NCBI GenBank assembly: GCA_934293575.1
Contig: CAKQYU010000010.1
Span: 1 to 64,000 of the forward strand
Direction of reading: 5' to 3'
Length of the DNA: 64,000 nucleotides
DNA from: an uncultured Lachnospiraceae bacterium
GTDB taxonomy: Bacteria > Bacillota > Clostridia > Lachnospirales > Lachnospiraceae
A program made the translations under genes and the position numbers. The notes beneath the pieces were generated by a model. That model saw only the letters and a program-made list of their open reading frames with translations, had not been told where the DNA came from and searched no databases. Every line of letters starts with the position of its first letter. Position 1 is the stretch's first letter. Positions 44,896-54,416 of the stretch are shown here, one piece after another.

Positions 44896-45915
44896 ATGAA
44901 AGTATTAGTTACAGGCGGAGCGGGATATATTGGTAGTCATACCTGTGTAGAGTTGTTATCGGAAGGATACGAAGTTGTTATTGTCGATAATCTGTATAAT
45001 GCAAGTGAAAAGGTTGTTGATAGAATCAAGGAAATTACCGGTCAGGATTTGACATTTTATAATACGGATATCCGGGACTATGAAGGTCTAACCCAAATCT
45101 TTGCAACGGAAAAACCGGAGGTTGTCATTCATTTTGCAGGTCTTAAGGCAGTAGGGGAGTCAGTTTTAAAACCATTGGAATACTATGAAAATAATATCAG
45201 TGGGACATTAAACCTGTGCAAAGTTATGCGTGAAAACGGTTGTAAGAACATCATTTTTTCTTCTTCTGCAACGGTATACGGAAATCCCGCATTTATTCCG
45301 ATAACGGAGGAATGTCCGAAGGGTGTCTGTACCAATCCGTATGGCTGGACAAAGCATATGTTAGAACAGATATTAACGGATATCCATACGGCAGACCCGG
45401 AATGGAATGTTATGCTGCTTCGGTATTTTAATCCGATTGGAGCACACAAGAGCGGATTGATTGGAGAAGATCCGAAGGGAATACCGAATAATTTACTTCC
45501 GTATGTTGCACAGGTTGCAATCGGAAAATTAGAGTATGTCGGTGTGTTTGGCAATGACTATGATACACCGGACGGAACCGGAGTCAGGGATTACATCCAT
45601 GTGGTGGATCTTGCAAAGGGACACGTTAAGGCAATCAATAAAATCAAAGAAAATCCGGGTGTAAAGATATACAATCTCGGTACAGGGAAAGGCTACAGCG
45701 TTCTGGATGTGATTGGGGCATTTCGTAAAGCATGTGGAAAGGAAATTCCATATCAGATAAAGGAAAGACGGCCGGGAGATATTGCAACCTGTTATTCGGA
45801 TGCATCCCTGGCTAAGAAGGAATTGGGCTGGGAGGCGCAATACGGAATAGAAGAAATGTGTGCAGATTCGTGGAGATGGCAGACAAAGAATCCGAATGGC
45901 TATGAAGATAACTAG
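44896..45915 (+). CDS. galE: UDP-glucose 4-epimerase
   Basis: It interconverts UDP-glucose and UDP-galactose. KVLVTGGAGYIGSHTCVELL is the NAD-binding Rossmann start (GxxGxxG). The SSSATVYG segment and NPYGWTKHMLEQI give the catalytic Ser and YxxxK. GTGVRDYIHVVDLAKGHV is typical of GalE. 339 residues is full length. CAGGAGG lies before the ATG. The neighbouring HD hydrolase gene follows by 32 bp and may be co-transcribed. Confidence 0.95.
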   Translation: MKVLVTGGAGYIGSHTCVELLSEGYEVVIVDNLYNASEKVVDRIKEITGQDLTFYNTDIRDYEGLTQIFATEKPEVVIHFAGLKAVGESVLKPLEYYENNISGTLNLCKVMRENGCKNIIFSSSATVYGNPAFIPITEECPKGVCTNPYGWTKHMLEQILTDIHTADPEWNVMLLRYFNPIGAHKSGLIGEDPKGIPNNLLPYVAQVAIGKLEYVGVFGNDYDTPDGTGVRDYIHVVDLAKGHVKAINKIKENPGVKIYNLGTGKGYSVLDVIGAFRKACGKEIPYQIKERRPGDIATCYSDASLAKKELGWEAQYGIEEMCADSWRWQTKNPNGYEDN

Positions 45916-45947
45916 AATACCGATGTATGGATTTGGAAGGGATGACT

Positions 45948-46496
45948 ATGAGTTTTATTACTACGGTAAGCGGCAGGCATTTTGATCCGATTATGCCGGA
46001 AGAAGATTTGATAGATGAAAGAGATATCGCACATGCATTGTCTTTGATGTGCCGGGCAAACGGACATACCAGAATATTTTACAGTGTGGCACAACATTCC
46101 ATTGCCTGTGCAAAAGAGGCAGTTGCCAGAAAGGAATCGGATGCGGTTGTTTTGGGCTGTCTGCTTCATGATGCAAGCGAAGCTTATTTGTGTGATATTA
46201 CAAGACCGATGAAACAATATCTGTCAGAGTATTTGGAAGCGGAAAAAAGATTGCAGGAAGCGATATGGCAAAAGTGGATGGAAACGGCTCCCGATGAACA
46301 ACAACGGCAAATCATTTTTGAGATTGATGACCTTATGATGTCGAAGGAGTTTCACGAACTGATGGCAGAGGATTTGAATGAAGATTATACGAAACTGGTA
46401 CGTTCATTTTCCTGTGAATATCGGCCCCCTTCGGATATTGAAACAGAATTTTTGGAATTGCTGCATATTTATATGAAAGCGACAAACACGATATAG
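45948..46496 (+). CDS. HD-domain phosphohydrolase (YfbR-like)
   Basis: The HD motif set is spread as IAHALSLMCRANGHTRIFYS, VAQHSIACAKEA and VLGCLLHDASEAYLCDITRPM (the HD pair plus metal ligands), a layout seen in YfbR-type 5'-nucleotidases acting on deoxynucleotides. 182 residues fits. I use the ATG at 45948, after GGAAGGGA, rather than 45927. Substrate not proven. Confidence 0.8.
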   Translation: MSFITTVSGRHFDPIMPEEDLIDERDIAHALSLMCRANGHTRIFYSVAQHSIACAKEAVARKESDAVVLGCLLHDASEAYLCDITRPMKQYLSEYLEAEKRLQEAIWQKWMETAPDEQQRQIIFEIDDLMMSKEFHELMAEDLNEDYTKLVRSFSCEYRPPSDIETEFLELLHIYMKATNTI

Positions 46497-46540
46497 AATA
46501 AAAATCTATGAAAAAGCGGAATAGGGAAGTGGAGGAAAAG

Positions 46541-47077
46541 ATGCGTAAAATTTTAATTGTGGTAGATATGCAAAATGACTTTGTAACCGGTTCTTTAGGC
46601 ACTAAGGAGGCACAGGCAATATTAGAACCGATAAAGAAAAAAATCATGCAGTATGAAAAGGATGGAAATGAAATTATTTTCACAAGAGATACACATGATG
46701 CGAAATATATGGATACAAATGAAGGAAAACATTTGCCGGTTCCGCACTGTATCTGCGATACGGAAGGCTGGCAGATATGTAAAACACTGACGGAGGGGAT
46801 GGAAAAACCGATTACCTATATTGATAAGCCGACATTTGGATATATGGATTGGAAACAGACAATTCAGAGTGATACAGAGGATGGCAATGGGTTACGGATT
46901 GAATTAATCGGTGTTTGTACGGATATCTGTGTTGTATCCAATGCATTAATCTTGAAAGCTATGTATCCGGAGGCGGACGTTTTTGTTGATGCAAACTGTT
47001 GTGCGGGAGTAACAAAAAAGACACATGAAGCTGCACTTCTTACAATGGAGTCCTGCCAGATTCAGGTATTGAGATAA
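46541..47077 (+). CDS. Isochorismatase-like cysteine hydrolase (nicotinamidase type)
   Basis: ILIVVDMQNDFVTGSLGTKE carries the catalytic Asp, IIFTRDTHDAKYM the metal-site DTH, and LIGVCTDICVVSNALILKA the nucleophilic Cys (VCTDICV). This Asp-Lys-Cys arrangement fits nicotinamidase (PncA) and its cysteine-hydrolase relatives, which make nicotinic acid for NAD salvage. The ATG at 46541 follows GGAGGAAAAG. 178 residues is usual for the group. Confidence 0.82.
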   Translation: MRKILIVVDMQNDFVTGSLGTKEAQAILEPIKKKIMQYEKDGNEIIFTRDTHDAKYMDTNEGKHLPVPHCICDTEGWQICKTLTEGMEKPITYIDKPTFGYMDWKQTIQSDTEDGNGLRIELIGVCTDICVVSNALILKAMYPEADVFVDANCCAGVTKKTHEAALLTMESCQIQVLR

Positions 47078-47105
47078 ATGTGACAAATACAAAGGGGGAA
47101 ATAAA

Positions 47106-47915
47106 ATGAACACGAACAAGGAATTGAATTACCGGTTGTATGTTCAAAGAGAAGAGAATTTTCGACGGACGGATATACATCATGAACTTTCCCGTTATGA
47201 TGATATCAAGAACGGAGAGGTTGAAAAGGTAATTGAGAACTTTAAGGAGACCCGTAAGAATTTTTATCAGGGCAAAGGTGTATTGTCCAAAAATCCGGTT
47301 CGGAATAATATCTATCATCTGGTGGTGGCGACCGGAGTTATTGCAAGACTTTGTATCGGAGCGGGTATGCCGCATGATGAATCTTATACTTTGGCAGACA
47401 TTTACATTCAGCGTGCAGATGAAGCAAAGACACCGGAGGAAGTCATTGATCTGATGGAAGAAATGCAGATTGATTTTGCACAGCGTATGCGTCGCATTTA
47501 TAAAAAAGAAAATATTTCAAGATATGTAAGACACAGTATTAATTACATCTATGACCATTTGGATGAATCGATTACAATGGAGGAATTAGCCCGGCTTGAA
47601 AACTTAAATCCAAGTTATTTTTCCAAGTTGTTCCAGAAGGAAATCGGAACCACCGTGAAAAAATATATTTTGAAAACAAAGTTAGAGACGGCAAAGAATA
47701 TGTTGGAAAATTCCAATCATTCTTTATCCGACATTGCTTATTCGCTGGGCTTTTCCTCTCAAAGTGCATTTACTGCCGCGTTCCGGAAGGAGTATCGGGA
47801 GTCTCCCGGACATTATCAAAAGTACTATAATGATGAACAGTTAGGCGCTATGTGCACGCCGGATGAAGTAGATAAATCGGATCATGGCACTGCCGGCGAT
47901 GAGAATCCAGGTTAA
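47106..47915 (+). CDS. AraC-family transcriptional regulator
   Basis: The C-terminal 100 residues form two helix-turn-helix motifs (ITMEELARLENLNPSYFSKLFQKE and LSDIAYSLGFSSQSAFTAAFRKEY). The N-terminal 150 residues are helical, with no cupin sensor. They share sequence style with the second AraC protein at 56288, so the two are paralogs. GGGGGAAATAAA precedes the ATG. Its end overlaps the convergent MATE gene by 75 bp; it may control that exporter, but this is a guess. Confidence 0.88.
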   Translation: MNTNKELNYRLYVQREENFRRTDIHHELSRYDDIKNGEVEKVIENFKETRKNFYQGKGVLSKNPVRNNIYHLVVATGVIARLCIGAGMPHDESYTLADIYIQRADEAKTPEEVIDLMEEMQIDFAQRMRRIYKKENISRYVRHSINYIYDHLDESITMEELARLENLNPSYFSKLFQKEIGTTVKKYILKTKLETAKNMLENSNHSLSDIAYSLGFSSQSAFTAAFRKEYRESPGHYQKYYNDEQLGAMCTPDEVDKSDHGTAGDENPG

Positions 47916-49193
47916 AATATTGGTGTACCAGATGCCAAGATAACCGATGGAAGTCATATACATTAATATAAGTGCAAAGACAACCCGTCCACCGACTTCC
48001 AAACCACCGTTGATCATGGAGAAGGTAACGTCCTTCATTCCGTTTAAGATACCACGGAAGATATAGATGGAACCGAGGGCAAAATAGGCACTTCCCGTTA
48101 TAAGCAATCCTTTTGCTCCGATAGCGATAACTTCACTGTCTTCCACGAAAAGATGGATAATTTCTTCATTGAAAAATAAAATAATCACAAATAAGGCAGC
48201 GCTGAAGGCAAGAACCATAAGTTCGGACTTCCAAGCTGCTTTTTTGATTCTGTCATAGTTACCGGCACCCAGATTCTGACCGGCAAAAGTAGAAACTGCG
48301 GCACCAAGGGAGTTAAATGGCTGAAAAATAACATTTTCTATTTTACCGGTTGCCGTATAGGCTGCCATAACCGAGGTTCCAAATCCATTGATTAAGGTCT
48401 GCAACAGAGCGCAGGAAATGGATATCAGCGCCGTCTGGATGGACATCGGAATTCCAATTTTTAAGTTTTCCGTAATCAATTCTTTTGAAAGGATGAAATG
48501 TTCCTTTTTCAAAGAAAAATACGGATTTTTTCGCACGGCAAATACAATGGAACCGATAGCCGATAACAACTGGCTGATGACTGTGGCATAGGCCGCACCG
48601 GCGACTCCGTAATTACAGTGGATAACAAAGATGATATCCAAAACAACATTTAAAACGGAAGATACCGCTAAAAAAATCAGAGGAGTTTTGGAATCACCCA
48701 GCGCACGTAATATAGAAGAGATTCCGTTGTACAGTGCTACGGTGATTGTGAGTCCGCAAGTAATTTTCATATAGGTATATGCATAATGGAAATTTTCAAA
48801 CGGTGTATTCATAATCAGCAGGATAGGCTTGGCAAAGCAAAAGCCGAGGATACTCATTAAAATACCGGCAGCCACCATAATATAGAAGGCATTTGCTATC
48901 ATTTGTTTTAATTTTTCGTATTCTTTATTACCATAGGCATTTGCGATATTGACACCGATACCGTTGGAAAGTCCTAAGCATAATGAGAAAAATAAAAAAC
49001 TGATCATGCCTACGGAACCGACACCGCCTAATGCTTTTGCCCCCAAATAACGTCCGACTACAACGGAGTCGACAATATTATAAACCTGCTGGAATAAATT
49101 TCCGATTAAAAGGGGAACCGTAAATTGCAATAAGATTTTTGTTATATTTCCTTCGGTCATATCCATGACCCAGTTTTGTTTCTTTTCGTTCAT
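47841..49193 (-). CDS. MATE-family efflux transporter
   Basis: Twelve hydrophobic segments are predicted over 450 residues. ITKILLQFTVPLLIGNLFQQ, VDSVVVGRYLGAKALGGVGS and later FAGQNLGAGNYDRIKKAAW are MatE domain signatures repeated in both halves. It exports drugs or metabolites in exchange for Na+ or H+. I use the ATG at 49193, because AGGAGG stands 6 bp upstream. Confidence 0.92.
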   Translation of the reverse strand: MNEKKQNWVMDMTEGNITKILLQFTVPLLIGNLFQQVYNIVDSVVVGRYLGAKALGGVGSVGMISFLFFSLCLGLSNGIGVNIANAYGNKEYEKLKQMIANAFYIMVAAGILMSILGFCFAKPILLIMNTPFENFHYAYTYMKITCGLTITVALYNGISSILRALGDSKTPLIFLAVSSVLNVVLDIIFVIHCNYGVAGAAYATVISQLLSAIGSIVFAVRKNPYFSLKKEHFILSKELITENLKIGIPMSIQTALISISCALLQTLINGFGTSVMAAYTATGKIENVIFQPFNSLGAAVSTFAGQNLGAGNYDRIKKAAWKSELMVLAFSAALFVIILFFNEEIIHLFVEDSEVIAIGAKGLLITGSAYFALGSIYIFRGILNGMKDVTFSMINGGLEVGGRVVFALILMYMTSIGYLGIWYTNILTWILIAGSAMIRFIYFIRRAHSA

Positions 49194-49342
49194 TTCAAGC
49201 CTCCTCATGAAGTGTATTTGTGATGGATTTACATATTCTTAAGGGTGTTCGTAAATAGTAGTTTACAAAGGTATAAATTTCTTATAGGAATATGGCTTTT
49301 TTGTTAAATATTTTGTTTTATTAAAATTCCTTTTGCAGACTA

Positions 49343-49371
49343 TTGTTAGACGAGACTAACTATTGTATAAT
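49343..49371 (+). promoter_or_regulatory. Promoter with inverted repeat for the metal-binding protein gene
   Basis: TTGTTA (49343-49348) and TATAAT (49366-49371) with a 17-bp spacer. GTTAG (49345-49349) and CTAAC (49356-49360) form an inverted repeat across the -35 region, as expected for a repressor site, possibly a metalloregulator. Confidence 0.6.
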
Positions 49372-49400
49372 AATAAAAAAATGATAAAGGAGGTTTCTAT

Positions 49401-49766
49401 ATGAATACATCATCAGTTGCTATTATCATTATTTTAATCCTTATATTAATTCCTGCGATTCACAGTTCGATTGTCCATTTAAAGGGAGAGGGCTCCTGTT
49501 GTGGAGGACCGAAGGAAAAGCCGGTTCGAAAAAAAATAGATGGAACAGTACAATCCCGTCTGGAGATAACGATTGGCGGAATGCATTGTGATAACTGTAA
49601 AAACCGGATTGAACGATGTCTTGATGAATTAGACGGAGTAGTGGCAAAGGTAAATTTAAAGAAGAAAAAGGCAGCGGTTGATTTATATGCACCTGTCGAT
49701 ACGGAATTAATTAAAAAGACAATAGAAGAACAGGATTTTACGGTAGAAGATATAAAGCAATTATAA
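49401..49766 (+). CDS. Membrane-anchored heavy-metal-associated (HMA) domain protein
   Basis: Residues 5-25 form a membrane anchor (VAIIIILILILIPAIHSSI). A short GEGSCCGGPKEKP follows, like FeoB-associated Cys-rich proteins. An HMA domain comes next with the metal motif IGGMHCDNCKNRI (GMxCxxC) and the usual beta-alpha-beta pattern. It would bind Cu(I) or another soft metal on one face of the membrane. AAAGGAGG precedes the ATG. No transporter gene is adjacent. Confidence 0.82.
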   Translation: MNTSSVAIIIILILILIPAIHSSIVHLKGEGSCCGGPKEKPVRKKIDGTVQSRLEITIGGMHCDNCKNRIERCLDELDGVVAKVNLKKKKAAVDLYAPVDTELIKKTIEEQDFTVEDIKQL

Positions 49767-49785
49767 CAGTATGAAAAACTTCGGT

Positions 49786-49827
49786 CCCCGCATATCGGAT
49801 AACAACGATATGCGGGGATATTTTTTT
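49786..49827 (+). terminator. Terminator after the HMA gene
   Basis: CCCCGCATATCG (49786-49797) pairs perfectly with CGATATGCGGGG (49806-49817), then a run of seven T. Confidence 0.9.
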
Positions 49828-49923
49828 GAAAGGAACCCCGTATGCTTTTTTTACATATTTTTTACTTGTTTTTGCTTATGAAATTTACATGTGGGAGTTA
49901 CTTTTAATCCGGAGGTGAAAGAT

Positions 49924-50160
49924 ATGAAACCGATGTGGAATGTAATTGCAGAACTGAAAATGCAAAAAGAAACAAAGACAGCTTTATTTATTGGAAGCAT
50001 GATTTTGATAACGGCTTTACCCGGATTTTTTGTCTGGCTTGTATTGGGAAAAATATGGTTTCCCAAGATAGATGAAATGCTATGTTTTATCGGGTATCCG
50101 ATGATGCTAATCGGTTGTTTTGGCTCAACCTGTTATTTGTATCAACATGAGTTTTCATAA
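49924..50160 (+). CDS. Small two-helix membrane protein
   Basis: A 78-residue protein after CCGGAGG. Membrane segments at about 23-43 (LFIGSMILITALPGFFVWLV) and 53-71 (MLCFIGYPMMLIGCFGSTC). Function unknown; the nearby pst operon starts 118 bp later and is probably separate. Confidence 0.65.
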   Translation: MKPMWNVIAELKMQKETKTALFIGSMILITALPGFFVWLVLGKIWFPKIDEMLCFIGYPMMLIGCFGSTCYLYQHEFS

Positions 50161-50162
50161 GT

Positions 50163-50202
50163 TTTACAAAATCTTTACGTCAGGATGATTTTTAATTTTA
50201 CA
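50163..50202 (+). promoter_or_regulatory. Pho-box-like repeats upstream of pstS
   Basis: TTTACA at 50163-50168, TTTACG at 50174-50179 and TTTACA at 50197-50202 follow the 11-bp period of PhoP-binding TTHACA repeats of Firmicutes. It would let phosphate starvation induce the operon. Confidence 0.6.
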
Positions 50203-50277
50203 TAAAATCCATATGATGAAGCAGTAAACAAAAGCGCTTAGTGTTAAAAGAAAAAGAGAAGAAAAGAGGAAGAAAGA

Positions 50278-51156
50278 ATGAAAAAGAGATTATTAACAAT
50301 GATTTGCGCAGCCGGTATGATGGCATTTGCAGTAACGGGATGTGGCAACAGTCAGGATACAGCCAAGACAACAGACAGTACTACAAACGATACACAGACA
50401 GAAACACAGGCAGAGAATTTAAGCGGAACCATTACACTTGCAGGTTCTACTTCAATGGAAAAATTATGTGAGGCAATGTCAGAAAGTTATATGCAGAAGA
50501 ATCCGGGTGTGACAGTTACAGTTGAATATACCGGTTCCGGAGCAGGATTGGAGTCATTGGCATCCGGCAGCGTTAACATCGGTAATGCTTCAAGACATTT
50601 AAAGGAAGAAGAATTATCAACCGGAGCAGTTGAAAATGTAGTGGCAATCGATGGTATTGCAGTTATTACAGATAAGGATAATACGGTAAGCGATATCTCA
50701 GCAGAGGATTTGGCAAAAATTTACCGCGGTGAAATTACAAACTGGAAAGACCTTGGCGGTAAGGAAGAAGCAATTGTAGTAATCGGTAGAGAGGCCGGTT
50801 CCGGAACAAGAGATGCATTTGAAGAGATTCTTGAAACAAAGGATGAGTGCAAATATGCACAGGAACTTGATTCAACCGGTGCTGTTCTTGCGAAAGTAGC
50901 ATCTACTCCGGGTGCAATTGGTTATGTATCTTTGGATGTTGTAGATGATACGGTTACAGCAGTAGCAATTGATGGTGTTGAGCCTACAGAAGAAAAGATT
51001 TTAGCCGGTGATTACTTATTATCAAGACCGTTTGTAATGGCTACAAAGGGTGAAATCTCAGAGCAGGATGCATTAGTACAGTCATGGTTTGATTATATCA
51101 AATCGGATGAAGGAAAGAGTGTAATCAGTCAGGTTGGACTTATTATTCCGGAATAG
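50278..51156 (+). CDS. pstS: Phosphate ABC transporter substrate-binding lipoprotein
   Basis: The signal peptide ends in the lipobox FAVTGCGNS (acylated Cys). The mature protein reads GTITLAGSTSMEKLCEAMSE, YTGSGAGLESLASGS, VIGREAGSGTRDAFEEIL and GAIGYVSLDV, the phosphate-binding loops of PstS. It captures phosphate outside the membrane and hands it to PstCA. It is first of the pstSCAB-phoU run. GAGGAAGAAAG precedes the ATG. Confidence 0.93.
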   Translation: MKKRLLTMICAAGMMAFAVTGCGNSQDTAKTTDSTTNDTQTETQAENLSGTITLAGSTSMEKLCEAMSESYMQKNPGVTVTVEYTGSGAGLESLASGSVNIGNASRHLKEEELSTGAVENVVAIDGIAVITDKDNTVSDISAEDLAKIYRGEITNWKDLGGKEEAIVVIGREAGSGTRDAFEEILETKDECKYAQELDSTGAVLAKVASTPGAIGYVSLDVVDDTVTAVAIDGVEPTEEKILAGDYLLSRPFVMATKGEISEQDALVQSWFDYIKSDEGKSVISQVGLIIPE

Positions 51157-51166
51157 GAGTGGCTTT

Positions 51167-52066
51167 ATGAACAAAAAAGCAATGATAGAGATGATAGCAA
51201 AAGGTATATTTTTTATCAGTGCGGTAATTGCAATCTTTGCAGTATGTTCCATTACCATTTATATGTTCATAAAAGGAGCCCCGGCTTTAAAGGAAGTCGG
51301 GGTTTCCGATTTGATACTGAGTAATAAATGGATGCCGACTGCAAGTGAACCCTCTTATGGTATTAGTTATATCATTTTTGCTTCCATTGTTGGAACGGGT
51401 GTATCCGTTTTGATTGGTGTTCCAATCGGTTTGTTGACTGCGGTCTTTTTATCGGAAATTGCAGGGAAAAGAATTGGCGGTGTTGTACGTGGTGCGGTTG
51501 AGTTATTAGCAGCTATTCCATCCGTTATTTACGGATTGATTGGTATGTTGGTGTTAAATCCATGGATGTACAAAATTGAAAAGATGATATATGCCGATGA
51601 TCCATCCCATCAGTTTACGGGTGGAGCGAATATGTTGTCTGCGGTAATCGTACTTGCGATTATGATTCTTCCGACGGTCATCAGTGTCAGTACATCATCG
51701 TTAAGTGCGGTGGCAAAAGATTTGCGTTCCGCATCGTTAGCACTTGGTGCAACAAAGATACAGACAATTTTTCATGTTGTTATTCCGGCAGCCAAATCCG
51801 GAATTTTAACCGGAGTTGTATTGGGAATCGGACGTGCGTTAGGAGAGGCAATGGCAATTAATATGGTTGCCGGCGGTACGGTAAATCTTCCGCTTCCGTT
51901 TAATTCCGTCAGAACTTTGACCACACAGATTGTAAGTGAAATGGGTTATGCACAGGGTTTGCACCGGCAGGTACTGTTTACGGTAGGACTTGTATTGTAT
52001 ATCTTCATTATGGTTGTTAACTTAATCTTATTACGGGCAAGAAAGAAGGAGGTAGCACAGTCATGA
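51167..52066 (+). CDS. pstC: Phosphate ABC transporter permease PstC
   Basis: About six membrane segments. LLTAVFLSEIAGKRIGGVVR, LLAAIPSVIYGLIGMLVL and the permease EAA loop LRSASLALGATKIQTIFHVV with the G following are PstC features. The ATG at 51167 follows TAGGAGTGG; an upstream in-frame start (51134) lies in pstS and is less likely. It overlaps pstA by 4 bp. Confidence 0.93.
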   Translation: MNKKAMIEMIAKGIFFISAVIAIFAVCSITIYMFIKGAPALKEVGVSDLILSNKWMPTASEPSYGISYIIFASIVGTGVSVLIGVPIGLLTAVFLSEIAGKRIGGVVRGAVELLAAIPSVIYGLIGMLVLNPWMYKIEKMIYADDPSHQFTGGANMLSAVIVLAIMILPTVISVSTSSLSAVAKDLRSASLALGATKIQTIFHVVIPAAKSGILTGVVLGIGRALGEAMAINMVAGGTVNLPLPFNSVRTLTTQIVSEMGYAQGLHRQVLFTVGLVLYIFIMVVNLILLRARKKEVAQS

Positions 52067-52932
52067 CAATGAATAGAAAAATAAAGGATGCATTGGTTTA
52101 TTTTCTGATTTATTTATGCGCCTCTATTTCCGTTCTGCTTTTGGTAGGAATTATTGTGTATGTATTCATAAAGGGAATCCGGAATGTAAACTGGTCGTTT
52201 TTAACATCGGTAACGAGTGTGTTAAACGGAACGATTGGTATTGCCGGTAATATTGTAAATACGTTGATTATTATTTTGATCACAATGATTATTGCCACAC
52301 CGATTGGTGTCGGTTCTGCAATTTATCTGAATGAATATGCAAAACCCGGAAGATTTGTAACCCTGATTGAATATGCAACGGAAACATTATCTGGAATTCC
52401 GTCTATTATTTTCGGATTGTTTGGAATGATGTTTTTCGGAGAAAAACTTGGACTTGGATATTCGTTACTGACCGGTTCACTGACATTGATTTTGATGGTA
52501 CTGCCATTGATTACCCGTAATACACAGGAGGCATTAAAGACCGTTCCTGCAAGTTACCGGAACGGAGCATTTGGATTGGGTTCCGGAAAATGGCATATGA
52601 TACGGACCATTTTAATTCCAAGTGCAATGCCGGGAATCATTACCGGTGTTATTTTGGCAATCGGAAGAATTGTGGGTGAATCTGCGGCATTGTTGTTTAC
52701 GGCAGGTAGTGCAAAGCTTCTTCCGCAGGGATTTTACCAGTTATTAGACAAACCATTTCAATCGGGTGGAACGCTTACGATTCAGATGTATTTATCGGCT
52801 ACCAGTGAAGGTGATTTTGATACGGCATTTGGTATTGCGGTAGTACTTTTGATTATTGTGTTATTGATTAATCTTGGAACAAAGGCTTTAACAAAGCATT
52901 TTGACGTAAGCAGAAAGGATAAAAAGGGATGA
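52063..52932 (+). CDS. pstA: Phosphate ABC transporter permease PstA
   Basis: Six membrane segments. TPIGVGSAIYLNEYAKPGRF, TLSGIPSIIFGLFGMMFF and the EAA loop VPASYRNGAFGLGSGKWHMI mark PstA, which pairs with PstC to form the channel. Both ends overlap neighbouring genes by 4 bp, showing tight coupling. Confidence 0.93.
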   Translation: MTMNRKIKDALVYFLIYLCASISVLLLVGIIVYVFIKGIRNVNWSFLTSVTSVLNGTIGIAGNIVNTLIIILITMIIATPIGVGSAIYLNEYAKPGRFVTLIEYATETLSGIPSIIFGLFGMMFFGEKLGLGYSLLTGSLTLILMVLPLITRNTQEALKTVPASYRNGAFGLGSGKWHMIRTILIPSAMPGIITGVILAIGRIVGESAALLFTAGSAKLLPQGFYQLLDKPFQSGGTLTIQMYLSATSEGDFDTAFGIAVVLLIIVLLINLGTKALTKHFDVSRKDKKG

Positions 52933-53687
52933 ACAAAACAAAGATAGCCGTGCAGGATTTGAATTTATACTATGGCGAAAATCATGCATTAAAAGATATA
53001 CAGATGAAGATTTCTGAAAATGCCATTACAGCATTTATCGGTCCGTCGGGATGTGGTAAATCAACATTTTTAAAGACGTTAAATCGTATGAATGATTTGG
53101 TGGATAATGTAAAGATAACCGGAAAGGTAGAGATGGATGGAGAGGATATTTACGGAAAAAATATCGATATTACCATGCTTCGTAAGAAGGTTGGTATGGT
53201 ATTCCAGCAACCGAATCCGTTTCCGATGAGCATTTATGATAACATTGCATACGGACCGAGAGTACATGGAATCCACGATAAAAGAAAGCTTGACCAGATT
53301 GTAGAGGAAAGTCTGCAAGGAGCGGCAATATGGGATGAGTGTAAGGACAGATTAAAAAAATCAGCACTTGGATTATCCGGAGGACAGCAGCAAAGAATTT
53401 GTATCGCAAGAGCTTTGGCAGTGCAGCCGGAGGTGTTATTGATGGATGAACCGACTTCTGCCTTGGACCCGATTTCTACAATCAAGATTGAAGATTTAAT
53501 GGAAGAGTTAAAGAAAAAATACACCGTTGTTGTAGTAACACATAATATGCAGCAGGCAGTTCGTGTATCGGATTATACTGCATTTTTCCTTGTAGGAGAG
53601 ATGGTGGAGTTTGGAGAAACAAAATCTCTTTTTGCATATCCACAGGATAAGAGAACAGAGGACTATATTACCGGACGATTTGGTTGA
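52929..53687 (+). CDS. pstB: Phosphate ABC transporter ATPase PstB
   Basis: Walker A FIGPSGCGKSTFLKTL, Q-loop MVFQQPNPFPMSIYDN (the PNPFPMS wording is typical of PstB), signature LSGGQQQRICIARAL and Walker B VLLMDEPTSALDPIST. 252 residues is complete. It energises phosphate uptake through PstCA. Confidence 0.96.
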   Translation: MNKTKIAVQDLNLYYGENHALKDIQMKISENAITAFIGPSGCGKSTFLKTLNRMNDLVDNVKITGKVEMDGEDIYGKNIDITMLRKKVGMVFQQPNPFPMSIYDNIAYGPRVHGIHDKRKLDQIVEESLQGAAIWDECKDRLKKSALGLSGGQQQRICIARALAVQPEVLLMDEPTSALDPISTIKIEDLMEELKKKYTVVVVTHNMQQAVRVSDYTAFFLVGEMVEFGETKSLFAYPQDKRTEDYITGRFG

Positions 53688-53698
53688 TGGAGGTATTT

Positions 53699-54349
53699 AT
53701 GAGAAGTAAATTTGACGAGCAATTAGCAGAATTAAATAAAGAAATGATTCAGATGGGTGTTATGATTGAACAGTCCATTGCAAAGGCGGTAGAAGCATTG
53801 ACAAATCAGGATGCGGAGCTTGCAAAAAATATTATGGATGGGGATTCCTTGGTTGACCATGCACAGAAAAAAATTGAAAATATCTGTTTTAATTTGTTGA
53901 TTCAGCAACAGCCGGTGGCAAGAGATCTGCGAACCATTACAGCGGCAATGAAGATGGTAACGGATATGGAACGAATCGGAGACCATGCGGCTGATATTTC
54001 GGAAATGACCATTTTTTTAGGTAAGGATAATTCCGTTGCAAATTTCGATCATATTAATAAGATGGCTGCGGAAACCGTAATTATGTTAAATCACAGTATT
54101 GAGGCTTATGTGGAGCGGGACAGAGAAAAGGCACAGGAAGTAATTGAACATGATGACATTGTGGATAATCTGTTCCACGAGGTTAAACAGGATATTATAC
54201 AGTTGATTTTGGATAACCCGAAAAACGGTGAGGAGGCAACCGATTTGTTGATGGTTGCAAAATATTTTGAACGAATCGGAGATCACGCAACCAACATTGC
54301 AGAGTGGGTAATCTATTCTTTAAGAACCAGCAGACAGGAAGAGGATTGA
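53699..54349 (+). CDS. phoU: Phosphate-transport regulator PhoU
   Basis: Two three-helix repeats with the metal-binding E/D-x3-D motifs: KMVTDMERIGDHAADISEM and VAKYFERIGDHATNIAEWV, both classic PhoU. It tunes PstSCAB and PHO signalling. TGGAGG precedes ATG 53699, which I prefer to 53684. Confidence 0.94.
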   Translation: MRSKFDEQLAELNKEMIQMGVMIEQSIAKAVEALTNQDAELAKNIMDGDSLVDHAQKKIENICFNLLIQQQPVARDLRTITAAMKMVTDMERIGDHAADISEMTIFLGKDNSVANFDHINKMAAETVIMLNHSIEAYVERDREKAQEVIEHDDIVDNLFHEVKQDIIQLILDNPKNGEEATDLLMVAKYFERIGDHATNIAEWVIYSLRTSRQEED

Positions 54350-54416
54350 TTTTTGTTTATGTCCTCATATGATTTTGTGGTATAATGTCGAAAAGAATAG
54401 CAGGAGGACATATATC

